This document shows positions 43,100 through 52,286 of a DNA stretch of 64,000 bases, piece by piece (positions within the stretch are counted from its first letter, which is position 1; each line of letters starts with the position of its first letter). The stretch spans positions 20,898 through 84,897 of the forward strand of contig JAKVPA010000009.1 in assembly GCA_022482495.1 (NCBI GenBank), in the 5' to 3' direction. The notes under the pieces are model-generated. The model was not told the origin of the DNA. It saw only the letters and a program-made list of their open reading frames with translations, and ran no database searches. The DNA is from Sphaerochaeta sp. Lineage in GTDB: Bacteria > Spirochaetota > Spirochaetia > Sphaerochaetales > Sphaerochaetaceae. The translations under genes and the position numbers were made by a program.

Positions 43100-44374
43100 A
43101 TGTGGTACGGACTGTGTGACTGCAACAGTTTCTACGCTTCCTGTGAACGGCTGTTCCGTCCCGATCTGCTCGGCAAGCCGGTGGCGGTGCTCTCAAACAA
43201 CGACGGATGCATCGTCGCGTTGACCCGTGAGGCGAAACAGGCGGGATTGAAACGGGGGGACGCGCTGTTCAAGGTGAAGGATGTGGTGGACCGTGGCGGC
43301 GTGACGGTCTTCTCCAGCAATTATCCGCTGTACCAAAGCATTTCCGACTGCGTCATGGCGGCATTGAAGGAATTGGTGGGATCGGTACAGCAGTACTCCA
43401 TCGATGAATCGTTTTTCACCGTGGAAGAAGCGGACCAGGCATGGTGCGACCAGCTGAGGAAGACGATGGTCCAGTGGACCGGCATGCCGGTGGCCATCGC
43501 CGTCGCCCGGACCAAAACGCTGGCAAAAGCTGGGGAAGAAGCGTGCAAACACACCACCGGCGCCCTGTTCGTTCCTCCCGAGATGGAAGCGGAACTTCTC
43601 AAGAAGACGGCCATTTCCGACGTGTGGGGCATCGGGTGGCGCTCCGGCCCGGCCCTGGTCAAATCAGGCGTGGCGACGGCGTGGGATCTCGTCCAGAAGG
43701 ATGAACTGTGGATACGACGCAGACTATCCATCACCGGGCTGAAGACCGTCATGGAACTGCGCGGAATGGATGTCATCTCCCTGGAAGAGCCACAGCGGCA
43801 ATCCATCTGCAGCGGCATCTCGTTCGGCAAACCGATCGACACCCTTGCCGGGCTCCGTCAAGCGGCAGCGCGGCACTGCATGAGTCTGGCGGAAAAACTG
43901 CACCAACATCATCTGATGACCACGGAGATCACGGTAAGCGCGTTCACCGACCGGTTTCGGGAAGACTTCATCTGTCCCATCGGAACGATGCGGCTCAGGC
44001 AGGCAACCTCCTACGCCCCGGATCTGATCAAAGCGAGCGCGGCGATTCTTCGGGAAATCTATCGTCCCGGCAGGTACAAAGGCTGTCGTGTCTGGGCGAA
44101 CGGGCTGGTACGCCCCTCCGACCGGCAGTTGGAACTGGACGAAACGGACCAGGATATCCAGCGGCACGAAAAGCGGGATCGGATGCAGGAGACCGTCGAG
44201 GAAATCCACGCGCGATACGGCAGGATGTCCCTGGTGCCGGGGGCCACCGGATTGCAAAGCAAAGCGGCGCTGATGCAACAAGGACGTCTTTCCCCCCGCT
44301 ACACCACCGACATCACCCAGCTTCCCGTGGCGAACGCCAACCGGATCGCCAAGCTGTTCTCATCCGATGGTTGA
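43100..44374 (+). CDS. umuC: UmuC-like Y-family DNA polymerase
   Basis: A 424-aa lesion-bypass polymerase subunit. Catalytic N-terminus GLCDCNSFYASCERLFRPDL, VLSNNDGCIVALTREAK, and QYSIDESFF carry the acidic residues. WGIGWRSGPALVKSGV is the HhH thumb; the C-terminal LSPRYTTDITQLPVANA is the DUF4113-type tail. ATG at 43100 follows GGAA and starts just before the first catalytic Asp. It ends 15 bases inside the convergent M20 peptidase gene. Confidence 0.95.
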   Translation: MWYGLCDCNSFYASCERLFRPDLLGKPVAVLSNNDGCIVALTREAKQAGLKRGDALFKVKDVVDRGGVTVFSSNYPLYQSISDCVMAALKELVGSVQQYSIDESFFTVEEADQAWCDQLRKTMVQWTGMPVAIAVARTKTLAKAGEEACKHTTGALFVPPEMEAELLKKTAISDVWGIGWRSGPALVKSGVATAWDLVQKDELWIRRRLSITGLKTVMELRGMDVISLEEPQRQSICSGISFGKPIDTLAGLRQAAARHCMSLAEKLHQHHLMTTEITVSAFTDRFREDFICPIGTMRLRQATSYAPDLIKASAAILREIYRPGRYKGCRVWANGLVRPSDRQLELDETDQDIQRHEKRDRMQETVEEIHARYGRMSLVPGATGLQSKAALMQQGRLSPRYTTDITQLPVANANRIAKLFSSDG

Positions 44375-45460
44375 CACGTCACTGGCAAGTTTTTGCAGAT
44401 ACTGGAGGCAGAGCGCCAACCCACGATCCAACGAGGCCAGCTCGACATACTCCTCCCGGGTATGGGCGCCCTTCCCTTCGATCAACCCGAAGCAAACCGA
44501 AGGGATCCCCAACGAAAGCGGAATGTTGCAGTCAGTCGAACCGGAGACGGCGTCCACATGGGGAATGCCTTGGGCTTTCATGCAGTCCGACGCCAGCCGA
44601 ACCATCTCGTCACGACCGGGGATCACCGCTTTTCCACACGGTCTGCTTCCCACTTCCTCCACCGTCACATCCACCCCGTCCTTTTGGGCATCTTCAATGG
44701 TTCCCTCAAGCAACCGCCCCATCTTGGACAGCCATTGCTCATGAATGGAACGGTACTCATAGGTGAACGAACAATCCTGGGCGATGGAATTGACGCTGGT
44801 GCCTCCGGTGATCGTCCCGACATTGTACGTCGCGGCTCCTTTGGGCGCGATCTGCGTACGGTACAGGGACGCGATCATCTCCGCCGCCTGGGCGATGGCG
44901 TTGGGATTTCCAAAGTCAGCGTACGAATGGCCTCCCTGGGAATGGAAGGACAGGCGGTATCTGCGGGATCCGACGGCGCGGGTCACCACGTGCCCAATGT
45001 ATCCGTCAAAGCTGGTGAAGCTGCGGATCCGCCCGGCGTACGTTTCACAAACGGCGCGCACCCCTTTGAGATTCCCCAGCCCCTCCTCTCCGGAGTTGGC
45101 GACGAACAACATGGAATGGGCTGGCTTGACGTTCTGTCTCCGCAGTTCCCTCAGGCTGAGCAGCATCAAGGTGAGATTGGCCGTATCATCCCCCACACCG
45201 GGGCAATACAACCGTCCTTCTTCCCACTTCTGGGGCAACATGTCCTCATCAGGGAACACCACATCGGTGTGCGCCGCGACTACGTCGAACGAGGGTCCAT
45301 CCCCATAGGGAATGATGACGTTCAGCGCCTGGTCGATCTGGGAATCAATTCCCGCTCCGGACAGCCAATTATGGATGAACTGCGCCCGTTGCTCCTCATG
45401 ACCGGATGGGGAGGGAATATGCGAAAGCGTGGCAAGCAGATCCAACGTTTCCTGTTTCAT
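44360..45460 (-). CDS. M20 family metallopeptidase (PepT-like)
   Basis: A 366-aa zinc aminopeptidase-type protein. Metal ligands lie in HTDVVF (His64, Asp66), GVGDDTANL (Asp91), SGEEGLGN (Glu125-126) and the C-terminal FGLIEGKGAHT. Dimerisation-domain HSQGGHSYADFG is intact. Tripeptidase-like or deacylase activity is likely. The start overlaps the FGGY-kinase stop (ATGA), so it closes the sugar-transport operon; it might process a conjugated substrate imported there (inference). Confidence 0.9.
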   Translation of the reverse strand: MKQETLDLLATLSHIPSPSGHEEQRAQFIHNWLSGAGIDSQIDQALNVIIPYGDGPSFDVVAAHTDVVFPDEDMLPQKWEEGRLYCPGVGDDTANLTLMLLSLRELRRQNVKPAHSMLFVANSGEEGLGNLKGVRAVCETYAGRIRSFTSFDGYIGHVVTRAVGSRRYRLSFHSQGGHSYADFGNPNAIAQAAEMIASLYRTQIAPKGAATYNVGTITGGTSVNSIAQDCSFTYEYRSIHEQWLSKMGRLLEGTIEDAQKDGVDVTVEEVGSRPCGKAVIPGRDEMVRLASDCMKAQGIPHVDAVSGSTDCNIPLSLGIPSVCFGLIEGKGAHTREEYVELASLDRGLALCLQYLQKLASDVSTIG

Positions 45461-46837
45461 GCGCCCAGTATACGACATTGTCGTTGGTTGTGGGCAAAAT
45501 CTTTCAGCATGGCGCACAATTGGGTGAACAACGGATAGCAGGAACGGTATTGTTCCGTAGCCCCAGGATCAGGAAGGAACACTTGGTAGCCGGAAGCATC
45601 CGACGGTTCGGGGCGTTCATCGAACCGCTGAACCAGGGAGACCAACGCTCTGGCCGCTTCATACTGGCTCTCCGGAAACCGGTGGACAGGAACTCCAAGC
45701 GCGTTGGCCACCACCTGGCACCAGGCGTCACTCCTCGCGCCTCCCCCGATGACGGACACGTACGACGGATGGAGCGCCAGATGCTCCATCGCCATACGCA
45801 GGGAGAACGCCACACCTTCCAGGAACGCCAACGCGACGATGGCGCCGGTCGCCTCTCCGTCCAGACCGACGACGGAGGCGCGGATGTCGGGGTCACAGAC
45901 CGGAAACCGCTCCCCGTTGAGATACGGAACGGCGAACACGCCTTTGGCGCAGGCGGGTTGGTTTCGCTGAAGCAATTGTTCCGCTTCCGCATAGTCCATT
46001 CTGGTCAGTTCCAACGCTTTCGCGTAGACATTCGCCGCGTTGAAGAACGGCACGACCCTGATGAACGCGCTGCCCGAGGCGTCCACCAGATGGAACACCC
46101 CGTCGGAGGGATGAACCTCATGGGTGATGGTCGCCACCCATCCGGTGGTTCCCAGATTGATGTTGACGTCCCCTTCCTCCACCAGACCGGCGGCATAGGT
46201 CGTCGCCCCGCAATCCCCGATACCGGCATATACCGGTACCCCGACGGGCACGCCAAACGAACCGTTGGTCACCGTTGCGATGACCTCACCCGGCGCGCGG
46301 AGGGCGGGCAATATCCGGGAAGGAAAAAACAGATCTTTCCTCCACGTCCGGGAGGAAGTGTCATACAGGACTGGTGGTGCACGCCGTGGTGGTGTCGCAC
46401 ACCACCTTTCCCGTCAACGCAAGCAACACATAATCCTTGGCGCCGAACAGAACTTTGTCCGTCGTTTTCCAGATTTCTGGTTTGTTCTCCTTCACCCAAA
46501 GCATTTTCGCCGCCGGAGAAGAAGCGTCCCCGAACGATTCCAAACGTCGGGCCTGGTCCTCGGCTCGAGTGTCATGGTACAGGATGGCATCCATCACCGC
46601 CCGGCCTGTTTTGTCCACCAAAATCAGATCCTGCATCTGGGAAGCGCAGATCACCCCGTCAACGGGACGGCCCTGGATCATGTTCGCCAGCGTCCGGAAC
46701 GCGGCGATCCAATCCTGGGGATGCTGCTCCCCCTTGTGGGTAGCCACATCCACCGTCCCACGGGAGACGATTTTTCCCTGTTGGTCAACCAACACGCCTT
46801 TGACGGAGGTCGAACCGAAATCCAACGAAAAGAACAT
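45457..46837 (-). pseudogene. FGGY-family carbohydrate kinase, split by a single-base insertion
   Basis: Two frames make one sugar kinase of about 459 aa. The first, from ATG 46837, has FSLDFGSTSVKGVLVD, ICASQMQDLILVD, and ILYHDTRAEDQ, ending after ALTGKVVCDTTTACTT. The second supplies VLYDTSSRTWRKDLFF and then VPVYAGIGDCGATTYAAGL, INLGTTGWVA, YLNGERFP, and VIGGGARSDAWCQ. Removing one base near 46373-46378 rejoins them. Phosphorylates a pentose, polyol or similar sugar; xylulokinase-like but substrate unproven. Same operon as an Rbs-type importer. The shift may be a sequencing error. Confidence 0.87.
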
Positions 46838-47778
46838 CACTCCTCCTTCGGACCCAGCCGTTTCTGGGCGATGATGGCGATGATGATGATGCATCCGGTC
46901 AGGACGTCCTGCACCCAGGAGGGAATCTGCAGAATGGTCAGCCCGTTGGCGATGACCCCGAGGATCGCCGCGCCGACGAACGTCCCCCACACGTTGGGGA
47001 CTCCTTCCTCACTGACCGTCCGGCCAAGGAACACGGTGGCGTACGCCTTGAGAAAATAGGCGTCTCCCGCCGAGGGACTCGCCGAACCAAGCCGGCTTGC
47101 CAGGAGCATCCCCCCCAGGGCGGCGAATACCGAAGAGAGGGAGAACGCCAGACAAGTCCCCCGTTTGACTCCCAACCCGCACATCCAGGCAGCGGTACGG
47201 TTGCCGCCGATGGCGTATAGTTCCCTCCCTGCCACCATCCGGCTGAGGAAGTACCAGACCACCACGCAGAGCGCCAGCATGATCAGGCTGAGCAGGGGGA
47301 TCCGCGCCGAGCCGAAGGTCATCGTCCCCATCGTGGTGAACGCCTTGGGAAGATCATGAAAGATCGTGGCGCCGTCACTGATGGCGAACGTCACGCCACC
47401 CAACAGCGTACCGGTAGCCAGCGTGGTGATGAACGAAAGGATCCCAAAGTGGGTCACCAGAAACCCGTTGGCCAGACCAAACAGCGCCGACGCGCCCAGT
47501 GTCAGCAAAAACGCCGCGAAAAGCGGCATGCCAGATCGGGCAAGCAACGCGTACAGGATGCCGGCGAACGAAGCGACGGCCCCGATGGAAAGGTCGAACT
47601 CGTCCACCACCATCACCACGGTAGCGCCAAGAGCGATGATCACCAGCAGGGATATCTGCCGTGAGACGGACAACAGATTGCCCATCGTCATGAACGCCCT
47701 CGGCTGGAGGATGGAAAAGGTGACCATCACCACGCCAAGGACCACTACGGTACCATATCGTTTCAATACGTCGCTCAT
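46837..47778 (-). CDS. ABC sugar transporter permease (RbsC-like)
   Basis: A 313-aa hydrophobic protein of the CUT2 family: LLSVSRQISLLVIIALGATVVMVVDEFDLSIG in segments, LANGFLVTHFGILSFITTLAT, YAIGGNRTAAWMCGLGV, and TVSEEGVPNVWGTFVGAAILG. The stop overlaps the kinase start (TGATG) and its start overlaps the ATPase gene stop (ATGA). CUT2 permeases form homodimers. Confidence 0.94.
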   Translation of the reverse strand: MSDVLKRYGTVVVLGVVMVTFSILQPRAFMTMGNLLSVSRQISLLVIIALGATVVMVVDEFDLSIGAVASFAGILYALLARSGMPLFAAFLLTLGASALFGLANGFLVTHFGILSFITTLATGTLLGGVTFAISDGATIFHDLPKAFTTMGTMTFGSARIPLLSLIMLALCVVVWYFLSRMVAGRELYAIGGNRTAAWMCGLGVKRGTCLAFSLSSVFAALGGMLLASRLGSASPSAGDAYFLKAYATVFLGRTVSEEGVPNVWGTFVGAAILGVIANGLTILQIPSWVQDVLTGCIIIIAIIAQKRLGPKEE

Positions 47779-49274
47779 TCCGTTCTCTCCCCTTGATAAC
47801 AGACCGAAAGTACATCCTGCGCACAGAGATGATCATTTTCCAGCACATCCATGATCCGTCCTTGGGAAAGGACGGCAATACGATCACATCCTTCCAAAAG
47901 TTCCCGCACATCGCTGGAGACCATCAGAATGGCATCCCCGTCCAACGAGCGGGAACGAAGCACCTGATGGATCTGCCTGCGGGTCACCACGTCGATGGCG
48001 ATGGTCGGCTCATCGCACAACCATACCCGCGCCCCCTGCAGGAGCGCGCGGCAGACGATCACCTTCTGCTGGTTTCCTCCGGAGAGTTTCCACATTTTCT
48101 CCCACGGTCCCTCGCATACCACGGAAAGGGAATCGAGCAACGTGGTGACGTCCCGTTCCGCCCGGTGAAGATCCAACCCCCGCGGCCGGGCGAATGCCCT
48201 CAAACTGGTCATGATCACATTGGCCGTCAACGACATGCGGGGAAACATCCCTTTGACCTTGCGGTCCTCGCAGATCAACGCCATTCCCCGCCGGATACTC
48301 TCCTGAGGGGAATGCTTTCCCATCCGTTTTCCCTGCAACTGGATCTCACCGCCACAAATCGGGCGGGCTCCATAGATTGCCTCCAACAGTTCGCTTCTCC
48401 CACTGCCAGCAAGGCCGAACAGGCCAAGAATCTCCCCATGACGAACCTGCAGCGACACATCCTTCACCCTGCTGCCGGGGACGGAAAGATGAGACACGGA
48501 CAACGCCACCTCTCCGATCTGGCTCTCGGCGTGTTCCAGGACATGGACATCTTGGGAATCGGACATCAGGGAGATCAAGCGGTCTTTGGTGGCCTCTTCG
48601 TTCGCCAATGTGGCAACCAGACGGCCGGAGCGCAACACACTCACCGTATCGGCGATGACCGGCAGTTCCTCAAGCCGATGACTGACGTACAGGATCGCCA
48701 CCCCGTTCTTGCGCATCGCGCGGATCATCCCGAACAGGATATCCGTCTCACGGTCGGTCAACGCGGCCGTCACCTCGTCCAAAATGACGATTCTTGCCCG
48801 TTGCATCTGCATCCGGGTGAGGAGCACCAGCGTCTGGTCGATCGGACTGAGGCGGGATACCGGTACGGAAAGATTCAACGAAACGCCGATGGATTCCATC
48901 GCTTCCGTTGCCTGCCGGTCCATCTCACCGACATTCATCCGGCCAAACGAATGGGGAACAGGAACCCCAAGAAACAGGTTTTCCCGGACGCTGAGCGTCG
49001 GTACCAGCGTCCGGTCCTGATGGATCACGGCGACCCCTTCCGCCCTGCTCTCCTCCACGCTGAGCCGTTGATAGAGATGATCAGGGAAACGGATCGTCCC
49101 TGAATCCGGGTGGTATACACCGGAGAGCAGTTTGATCATGGTGGATTTCCCTGACCCGTTTTCTCCGACGATGGCATGCACCTTCCCACGCTCAAACGAG
49201 AGGGAAAGGTCCGTCAAGGCGTTCGTCGGACCGAACGCCTTGGACAGATGGGAAAGCGCGACGGCAACCGCCAT
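47775..49274 (-). CDS. ABC sugar transporter ATPase with two NBDs (RbsA-like)
   Basis: A 499-aa tandem ATPase. NBD1: Walker A GENGSGKST (37-45), Walker B RIVILDEVTAAL, but the signature LSGGQ is replaced by LSPIDQ. NBD2: GLAGSGRSE instead of GxxGxGKS, signature LSGGNQQK, Walker B CDEPT. The NBD2 loss of Walker A Lys is common in RbsA/XylG proteins; the altered NBD1 signature also occurs in this family, so one intact composite site is expected. Energises import by the adjacent permease. Confidence 0.94.
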   Translation of the reverse strand: MAVAVALSHLSKAFGPTNALTDLSLSFERGKVHAIVGENGSGKSTMIKLLSGVYHPDSGTIRFPDHLYQRLSVEESRAEGVAVIHQDRTLVPTLSVRENLFLGVPVPHSFGRMNVGEMDRQATEAMESIGVSLNLSVPVSRLSPIDQTLVLLTRMQMQRARIVILDEVTAALTDRETDILFGMIRAMRKNGVAILYVSHRLEELPVIADTVSVLRSGRLVATLANEEATKDRLISLMSDSQDVHVLEHAESQIGEVALSVSHLSVPGSRVKDVSLQVRHGEILGLFGLAGSGRSELLEAIYGARPICGGEIQLQGKRMGKHSPQESIRRGMALICEDRKVKGMFPRMSLTANVIMTSLRAFARPRGLDLHRAERDVTTLLDSLSVVCEGPWEKMWKLSGGNQQKVIVCRALLQGARVWLCDEPTIAIDVVTRRQIHQVLRSRSLDGDAILMVSSDVRELLEGCDRIAVLSQGRIMDVLENDHLCAQDVLSVCYQGERTE

Positions 49275-50192
49275 TTATTTGGTATGCAGGTTGCCGGCGA
49301 CATACACTTCGCTCATCGGGCCGGGTTTCCCTTGGGAGAGCGCGTATACCGTATCCACCACCTTTTGGGCCATACCGGAGAAATCCTGCCCCAAGGTAGC
49401 CTTCAGCGGAGTGCCCTGGGCGATCAGATCCAGCGCCTGACTGGTTCCGTCGACCCCGGTGATCAGAATCTCATCCCGCCCGGCGGCCATCGCGGCCTGG
49501 GTGGCGCCGATAGCCGGCTCATCCCAGCCGCAGAACACTGCCGTGATGCTTCCCTTCTCGGGATACGCCGCAAGCAGGTTCTCCATGATCTGGCGGGAAT
49601 TCTCAATGGCGTTGGGAACCGGCACGTGCTGCTCGGTGAGCATCGTGATGCCGGGATACTGCTTGATCAGATCATCAAACGCCTCGCTGCGCTTTACGAC
49701 CCCCGGATGGGGCCGGTGGGAAAGCGAAACGACTGTCCCTTTGTCTCCCATCAGATCATGGAACAGATACGTGGCGACCTGCTTGCCCATGGCGTAGTTG
49801 TCGCTGGTGGCGTTCAGGGTCATTCCATCGACAAACCCGCTGTCACATCCCAATACCGGCACTCCGGCAGCGATGGCGTCCTTGATCTGAGGCAACGCCA
49901 GATTGGGATCTGCGCTGACGATCACAATGGCCAACGGCCGGGTCGCCGTCGCGTCCTCGATCCTGCTGCCGAACGCTCCGAAATCCGAAGCGGTGTCGAT
50001 CACGCTGGAAGGAATCCCTTTGGCTTTCAATCCCGCCTGGATGTCATCACACATCGCCTTGGTGGTCACCGAAGACAAGTACGGGGTGATGATCATCACC
50101 TGATTGTTCTTCGTCTCCGCGTTGCCCTGGGCGAACAAGAGCCCTCCCATCACCAGCAACCCTGCCAGCATCAATCCAATAAATCGCCTCAT
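49275..50192 (-). CDS. ABC sugar-binding protein (RbsB-like)
   Basis: A 305-aa exported binding protein. Signal peptide FIGLMLAGLLVMGGLLFA is cleaved before QGNAET. Features of periplasmic binding protein type 1: GIPSSVIDTASDFGAFGSRIEDA, VLGCDSGFVDGMTLNATSDNYAMGK, SITAVFCGWDEPAIGATQA, ILITGVDGTSQALDLI. Its stop abuts the ATPase start. It starts 21 bases after trpA ends, so the importer may be transcribed from the trpB promoter or from an unseen one. Sugar unknown. Confidence 0.93.
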   Translation of the reverse strand: MRRFIGLMLAGLLVMGGLLFAQGNAETKNNQVMIITPYLSSVTTKAMCDDIQAGLKAKGIPSSVIDTASDFGAFGSRIEDATATRPLAIVIVSADPNLALPQIKDAIAAGVPVLGCDSGFVDGMTLNATSDNYAMGKQVATYLFHDLMGDKGTVVSLSHRPHPGVVKRSEAFDDLIKQYPGITMLTEQHVPVPNAIENSRQIMENLLAAYPEKGSITAVFCGWDEPAIGATQAAMAAGRDEILITGVDGTSQALDLIAQGTPLKATLGQDFSGMAQKVVDTVYALSQGKPGPMSEVYVAGNLHTK

Positions 50193-50213
50193 CTTCTGTT
50201 CCTCCTCACCTGG

Positions 50214-51002
50214 TTATGCTTTGGTACAAGCGCGCGCCGCCGCCTGTTTCATCGAACGCACATATTCCGCTACGAACGGGACGCTGTCCCGACCGTGCTC
50301 CGCTACAATCCTGACGATCGCCGAGCCAACGATCACGCCGTCGGAGAACGAGGCCATGTGTTCCGCCTGCTCTGGCGTGCTGACCCCGAACCCGATGGCA
50401 CAGGGGATGTCCCGGTTCCGTTTCACTTCCCGCACCATATCGGCCACCGCGTCGCTGATCGTCGTCCTGACACCGGTGACACCGAGGGAAGAGACGCAGT
50501 AGACGAACCCCTCCGCTTCCTTGGCGATACGCGCGATCCGCTCCTGGGAGGTGGGCGCGATCATGCTGACCAACTTCACCTCATGGCGGGCGCAGATGTC
50601 CTGCATCTCGTCTTTTTCTTCAAACGGCTCATCCGGGATGATCAGGCCATCCACACCGCTTTCCTGGCACAAGGAGACGAACTTGTCCTTTCCATAGACA
50701 AAGACAGGATTCAGGTACGTCATGACGACCAGCGGGATGCGAACCGTTTTTCGGAGCCGCCGCACCATGGGGAACAATGCATCACAGGTGAAGCCGCCCT
50801 TCAACGCTCTTCCGTCGGCGGCCTGGATCACCGGGCCTTCGGCGATGGGATCGGAAAACGGGATACCCAACTCGACGAGATCCGCTCCCGCCTGTTCCAT
50901 CGCCACCACGAGTTTTTCCGTTGTCTCGATATCCGGATCCCCACAGGTGACGAACCCGATGAACGCCTTTCCATGGCGGAACGCCTCAGCAATCCTATTC
51001 AT
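50214..51002 (-). CDS. trpA: Tryptophan synthase alpha chain
   Basis: A 262-aa TIM-barrel lyase producing indole from indole-3-glycerol phosphate. [34 protein letters not shown] (catalytic Glu in VELG), [25 protein letters not shown], and [14 protein letters not shown] are intact. The start overlaps the trpB end by 8 bases. No trpC, D, E, F or G gene is in the window. Confidence 0.96.
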   Translation of the reverse strand: MNRIAEAFRHGKAFIGFVTCGDPDIETTEKLVVAMEQAGADLVELGIPFSDPIAEGPVIQAADGRALKGGFTCDALFPMVRRLRKTVRIPLVVMTYLNPVFVYGKDKFVSLCQESGVDGLIIPDEPFEEKDEMQDICARHEVKLVSMIAPTSQERIARIAKEAEGFVYCVSSLGVTGVRTTISDAVADMVREVKRNRDIPCAIGFGVSTPEQAEHMASFSDGVIVGSAIVRIVAEHGRDSVPFVAEYVRSMKQAAARACTKA

Positions 51003-52179
51003 ACAGCGCCTCCCCGCGATACCGGGCGATGGCGGCGACATCCTTGTCACCCCTGCCGGAAAGATTGACCACGATGATCTTCCCCTTGCCCATGACCGGC
51101 GCCAGTTTGGTGGCATACGCCACGGCGTGAGCGCTCTCGATGGCGGGAATGATCCCCTCCGTCCGGGAAAGCAGCTCGAACGCGTCCACCGCCTCATCAT
51201 CCGTGATGGGCACATACTCCGCCCTTCCGATGTCCCTGAGATAGGCATGTTCCGGCCCGATGCCCGGATAATCAAGACCAGCGGAGATTGAATAGACCGG
51301 CGCGATCTGCCCGTATTTGTCCTGACAGAAGTAGCTCTTCATCCCATGGAACACACCAAGCGTCCCGGTGGCCATGGTGGCTGCCGTCTCCTTGGTATCC
51401 ACACCCCTGCCCGCAGCCTCACAGCCGATCAACCGGACAGAGGTATCGGGGATGAAATCATAGAAGATACCCATGGCGTTCGAGCCTCCGCCGACACAGG
51501 CAAGGATGGCATCAGGCAGACGCCCTTCCTTCTGGAGGATCTGTTGTTTCACCTCTTTTCCGATGACCGATTGGAAATCCCGCACCATGGTGGGGAACGG
51601 ATGAGGGCCCATCACCGAGCCAAGCACGTAGTGGGTATCCTTGATACGGCTGGTCCATTCCCGCATCGTCTCATTGACGGCATCCTTCAGCGTCATCGTC
51701 CCGCTTTCCACCGGATGGACTTTGGCGCCGAGCAGTTTCATGCGGTAGACGTTCAGCGCCTGCCGTTCGGTATCCACCTTTCCCATGTAGATCTCGCATT
51801 CAAGGCCCATCAGGGCGGCGACCGTCGCCGTAGCGACGCCATGCTGCCCCGCCCCGGTCTCTGCGATGACCCGGGTCTTCCCCATCCGTTTGGCCAACAG
51901 GCACTGCCCGAGCACGTTGTTGATCTTGTGCGCGCCGGTATGGTTGAGATCCTCACGTTTCAGATAGATGGTCGCCCCACCAAGCTTTTCCGTAAGCCGT
52001 TCCGCTTTGTACAGCAGAGACGGCCGGTTTGCGTATTCCCTGAGCAGGCGGGACAGCTCCTCTTGGAACTCGGGGTCGTCCTTGTACTTGGTATACGCTT
52101 GATCAAGCTCGGTGACCGCGGGCATCAACGTCTCAGGGATGTACTGCCCGCCATATTGTCCGAATCTTCCGATATGCAT
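50995..52179 (-). CDS. trpB: Tryptophan synthase beta chain
   Basis: A 394-aa PLP enzyme joining indole and serine. [33 protein letters not shown] (PLP Lys), [13 protein letters not shown], and [15 protein letters not shown] are diagnostic of TrpB1. ATG at 52179 follows AGGAAGG. Its promoter is at 52217-52246. Together with trpA it makes the complete synthase, but the rest of the pathway is not here. Confidence 0.97.
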   Translation of the reverse strand: MHIGRFGQYGGQYIPETLMPAVTELDQAYTKYKDDPEFQEELSRLLREYANRPSLLYKAERLTEKLGGATIYLKREDLNHTGAHKINNVLGQCLLAKRMGKTRVIAETGAGQHGVATATVAALMGLECEIYMGKVDTERQALNVYRMKLLGAKVHPVESGTMTLKDAVNETMREWTSRIKDTHYVLGSVMGPHPFPTMVRDFQSVIGKEVKQQILQKEGRLPDAILACVGGGSNAMGIFYDFIPDTSVRLIGCEAAGRGVDTKETAATMATGTLGVFHGMKSYFCQDKYGQIAPVYSISAGLDYPGIGPEHAYLRDIGRAEYVPITDDEAVDAFELLSRTEGIIPAIESAHAVAYATKLAPVMGKGKIIVVNLSGRGDKDVAAIARYRGEALYE

Positions 52180-52216
52180 GCATGCCTTCCTGTTTCTTTT
52201 TATAAGAACACAGAAA

Positions 52217-52246
52217 AGCATAGCATGTTTCTTCAAAGAGAATCAA
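52217..52246 (-). promoter_or_regulatory. Promoter of trpBA
   Basis: On the minus strand TTGATT (complement of 52241-52246), 18-base spacer, TATGCT (complement of 52217-52222). No trp attenuator or T-box was recognised in the short leader. Confidence 0.55.
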
Positions 52247-52286
52247 TCACTCCTAGGAATTTTTGTTCGTTTTTTTCACTTCCCCG

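Noticed and set aside
49176..51068. A 630-codon + strand frame.
   Set aside because: Antisense to the Rbs-type binding protein and trpA.
52180..52286. A possible trp leader (attenuator or T-box) before trpB.
   Set aside because: The leader is short, with no Trp-rich peptide, T-box sequence or alternative hairpins; only a plain promoter is supported.
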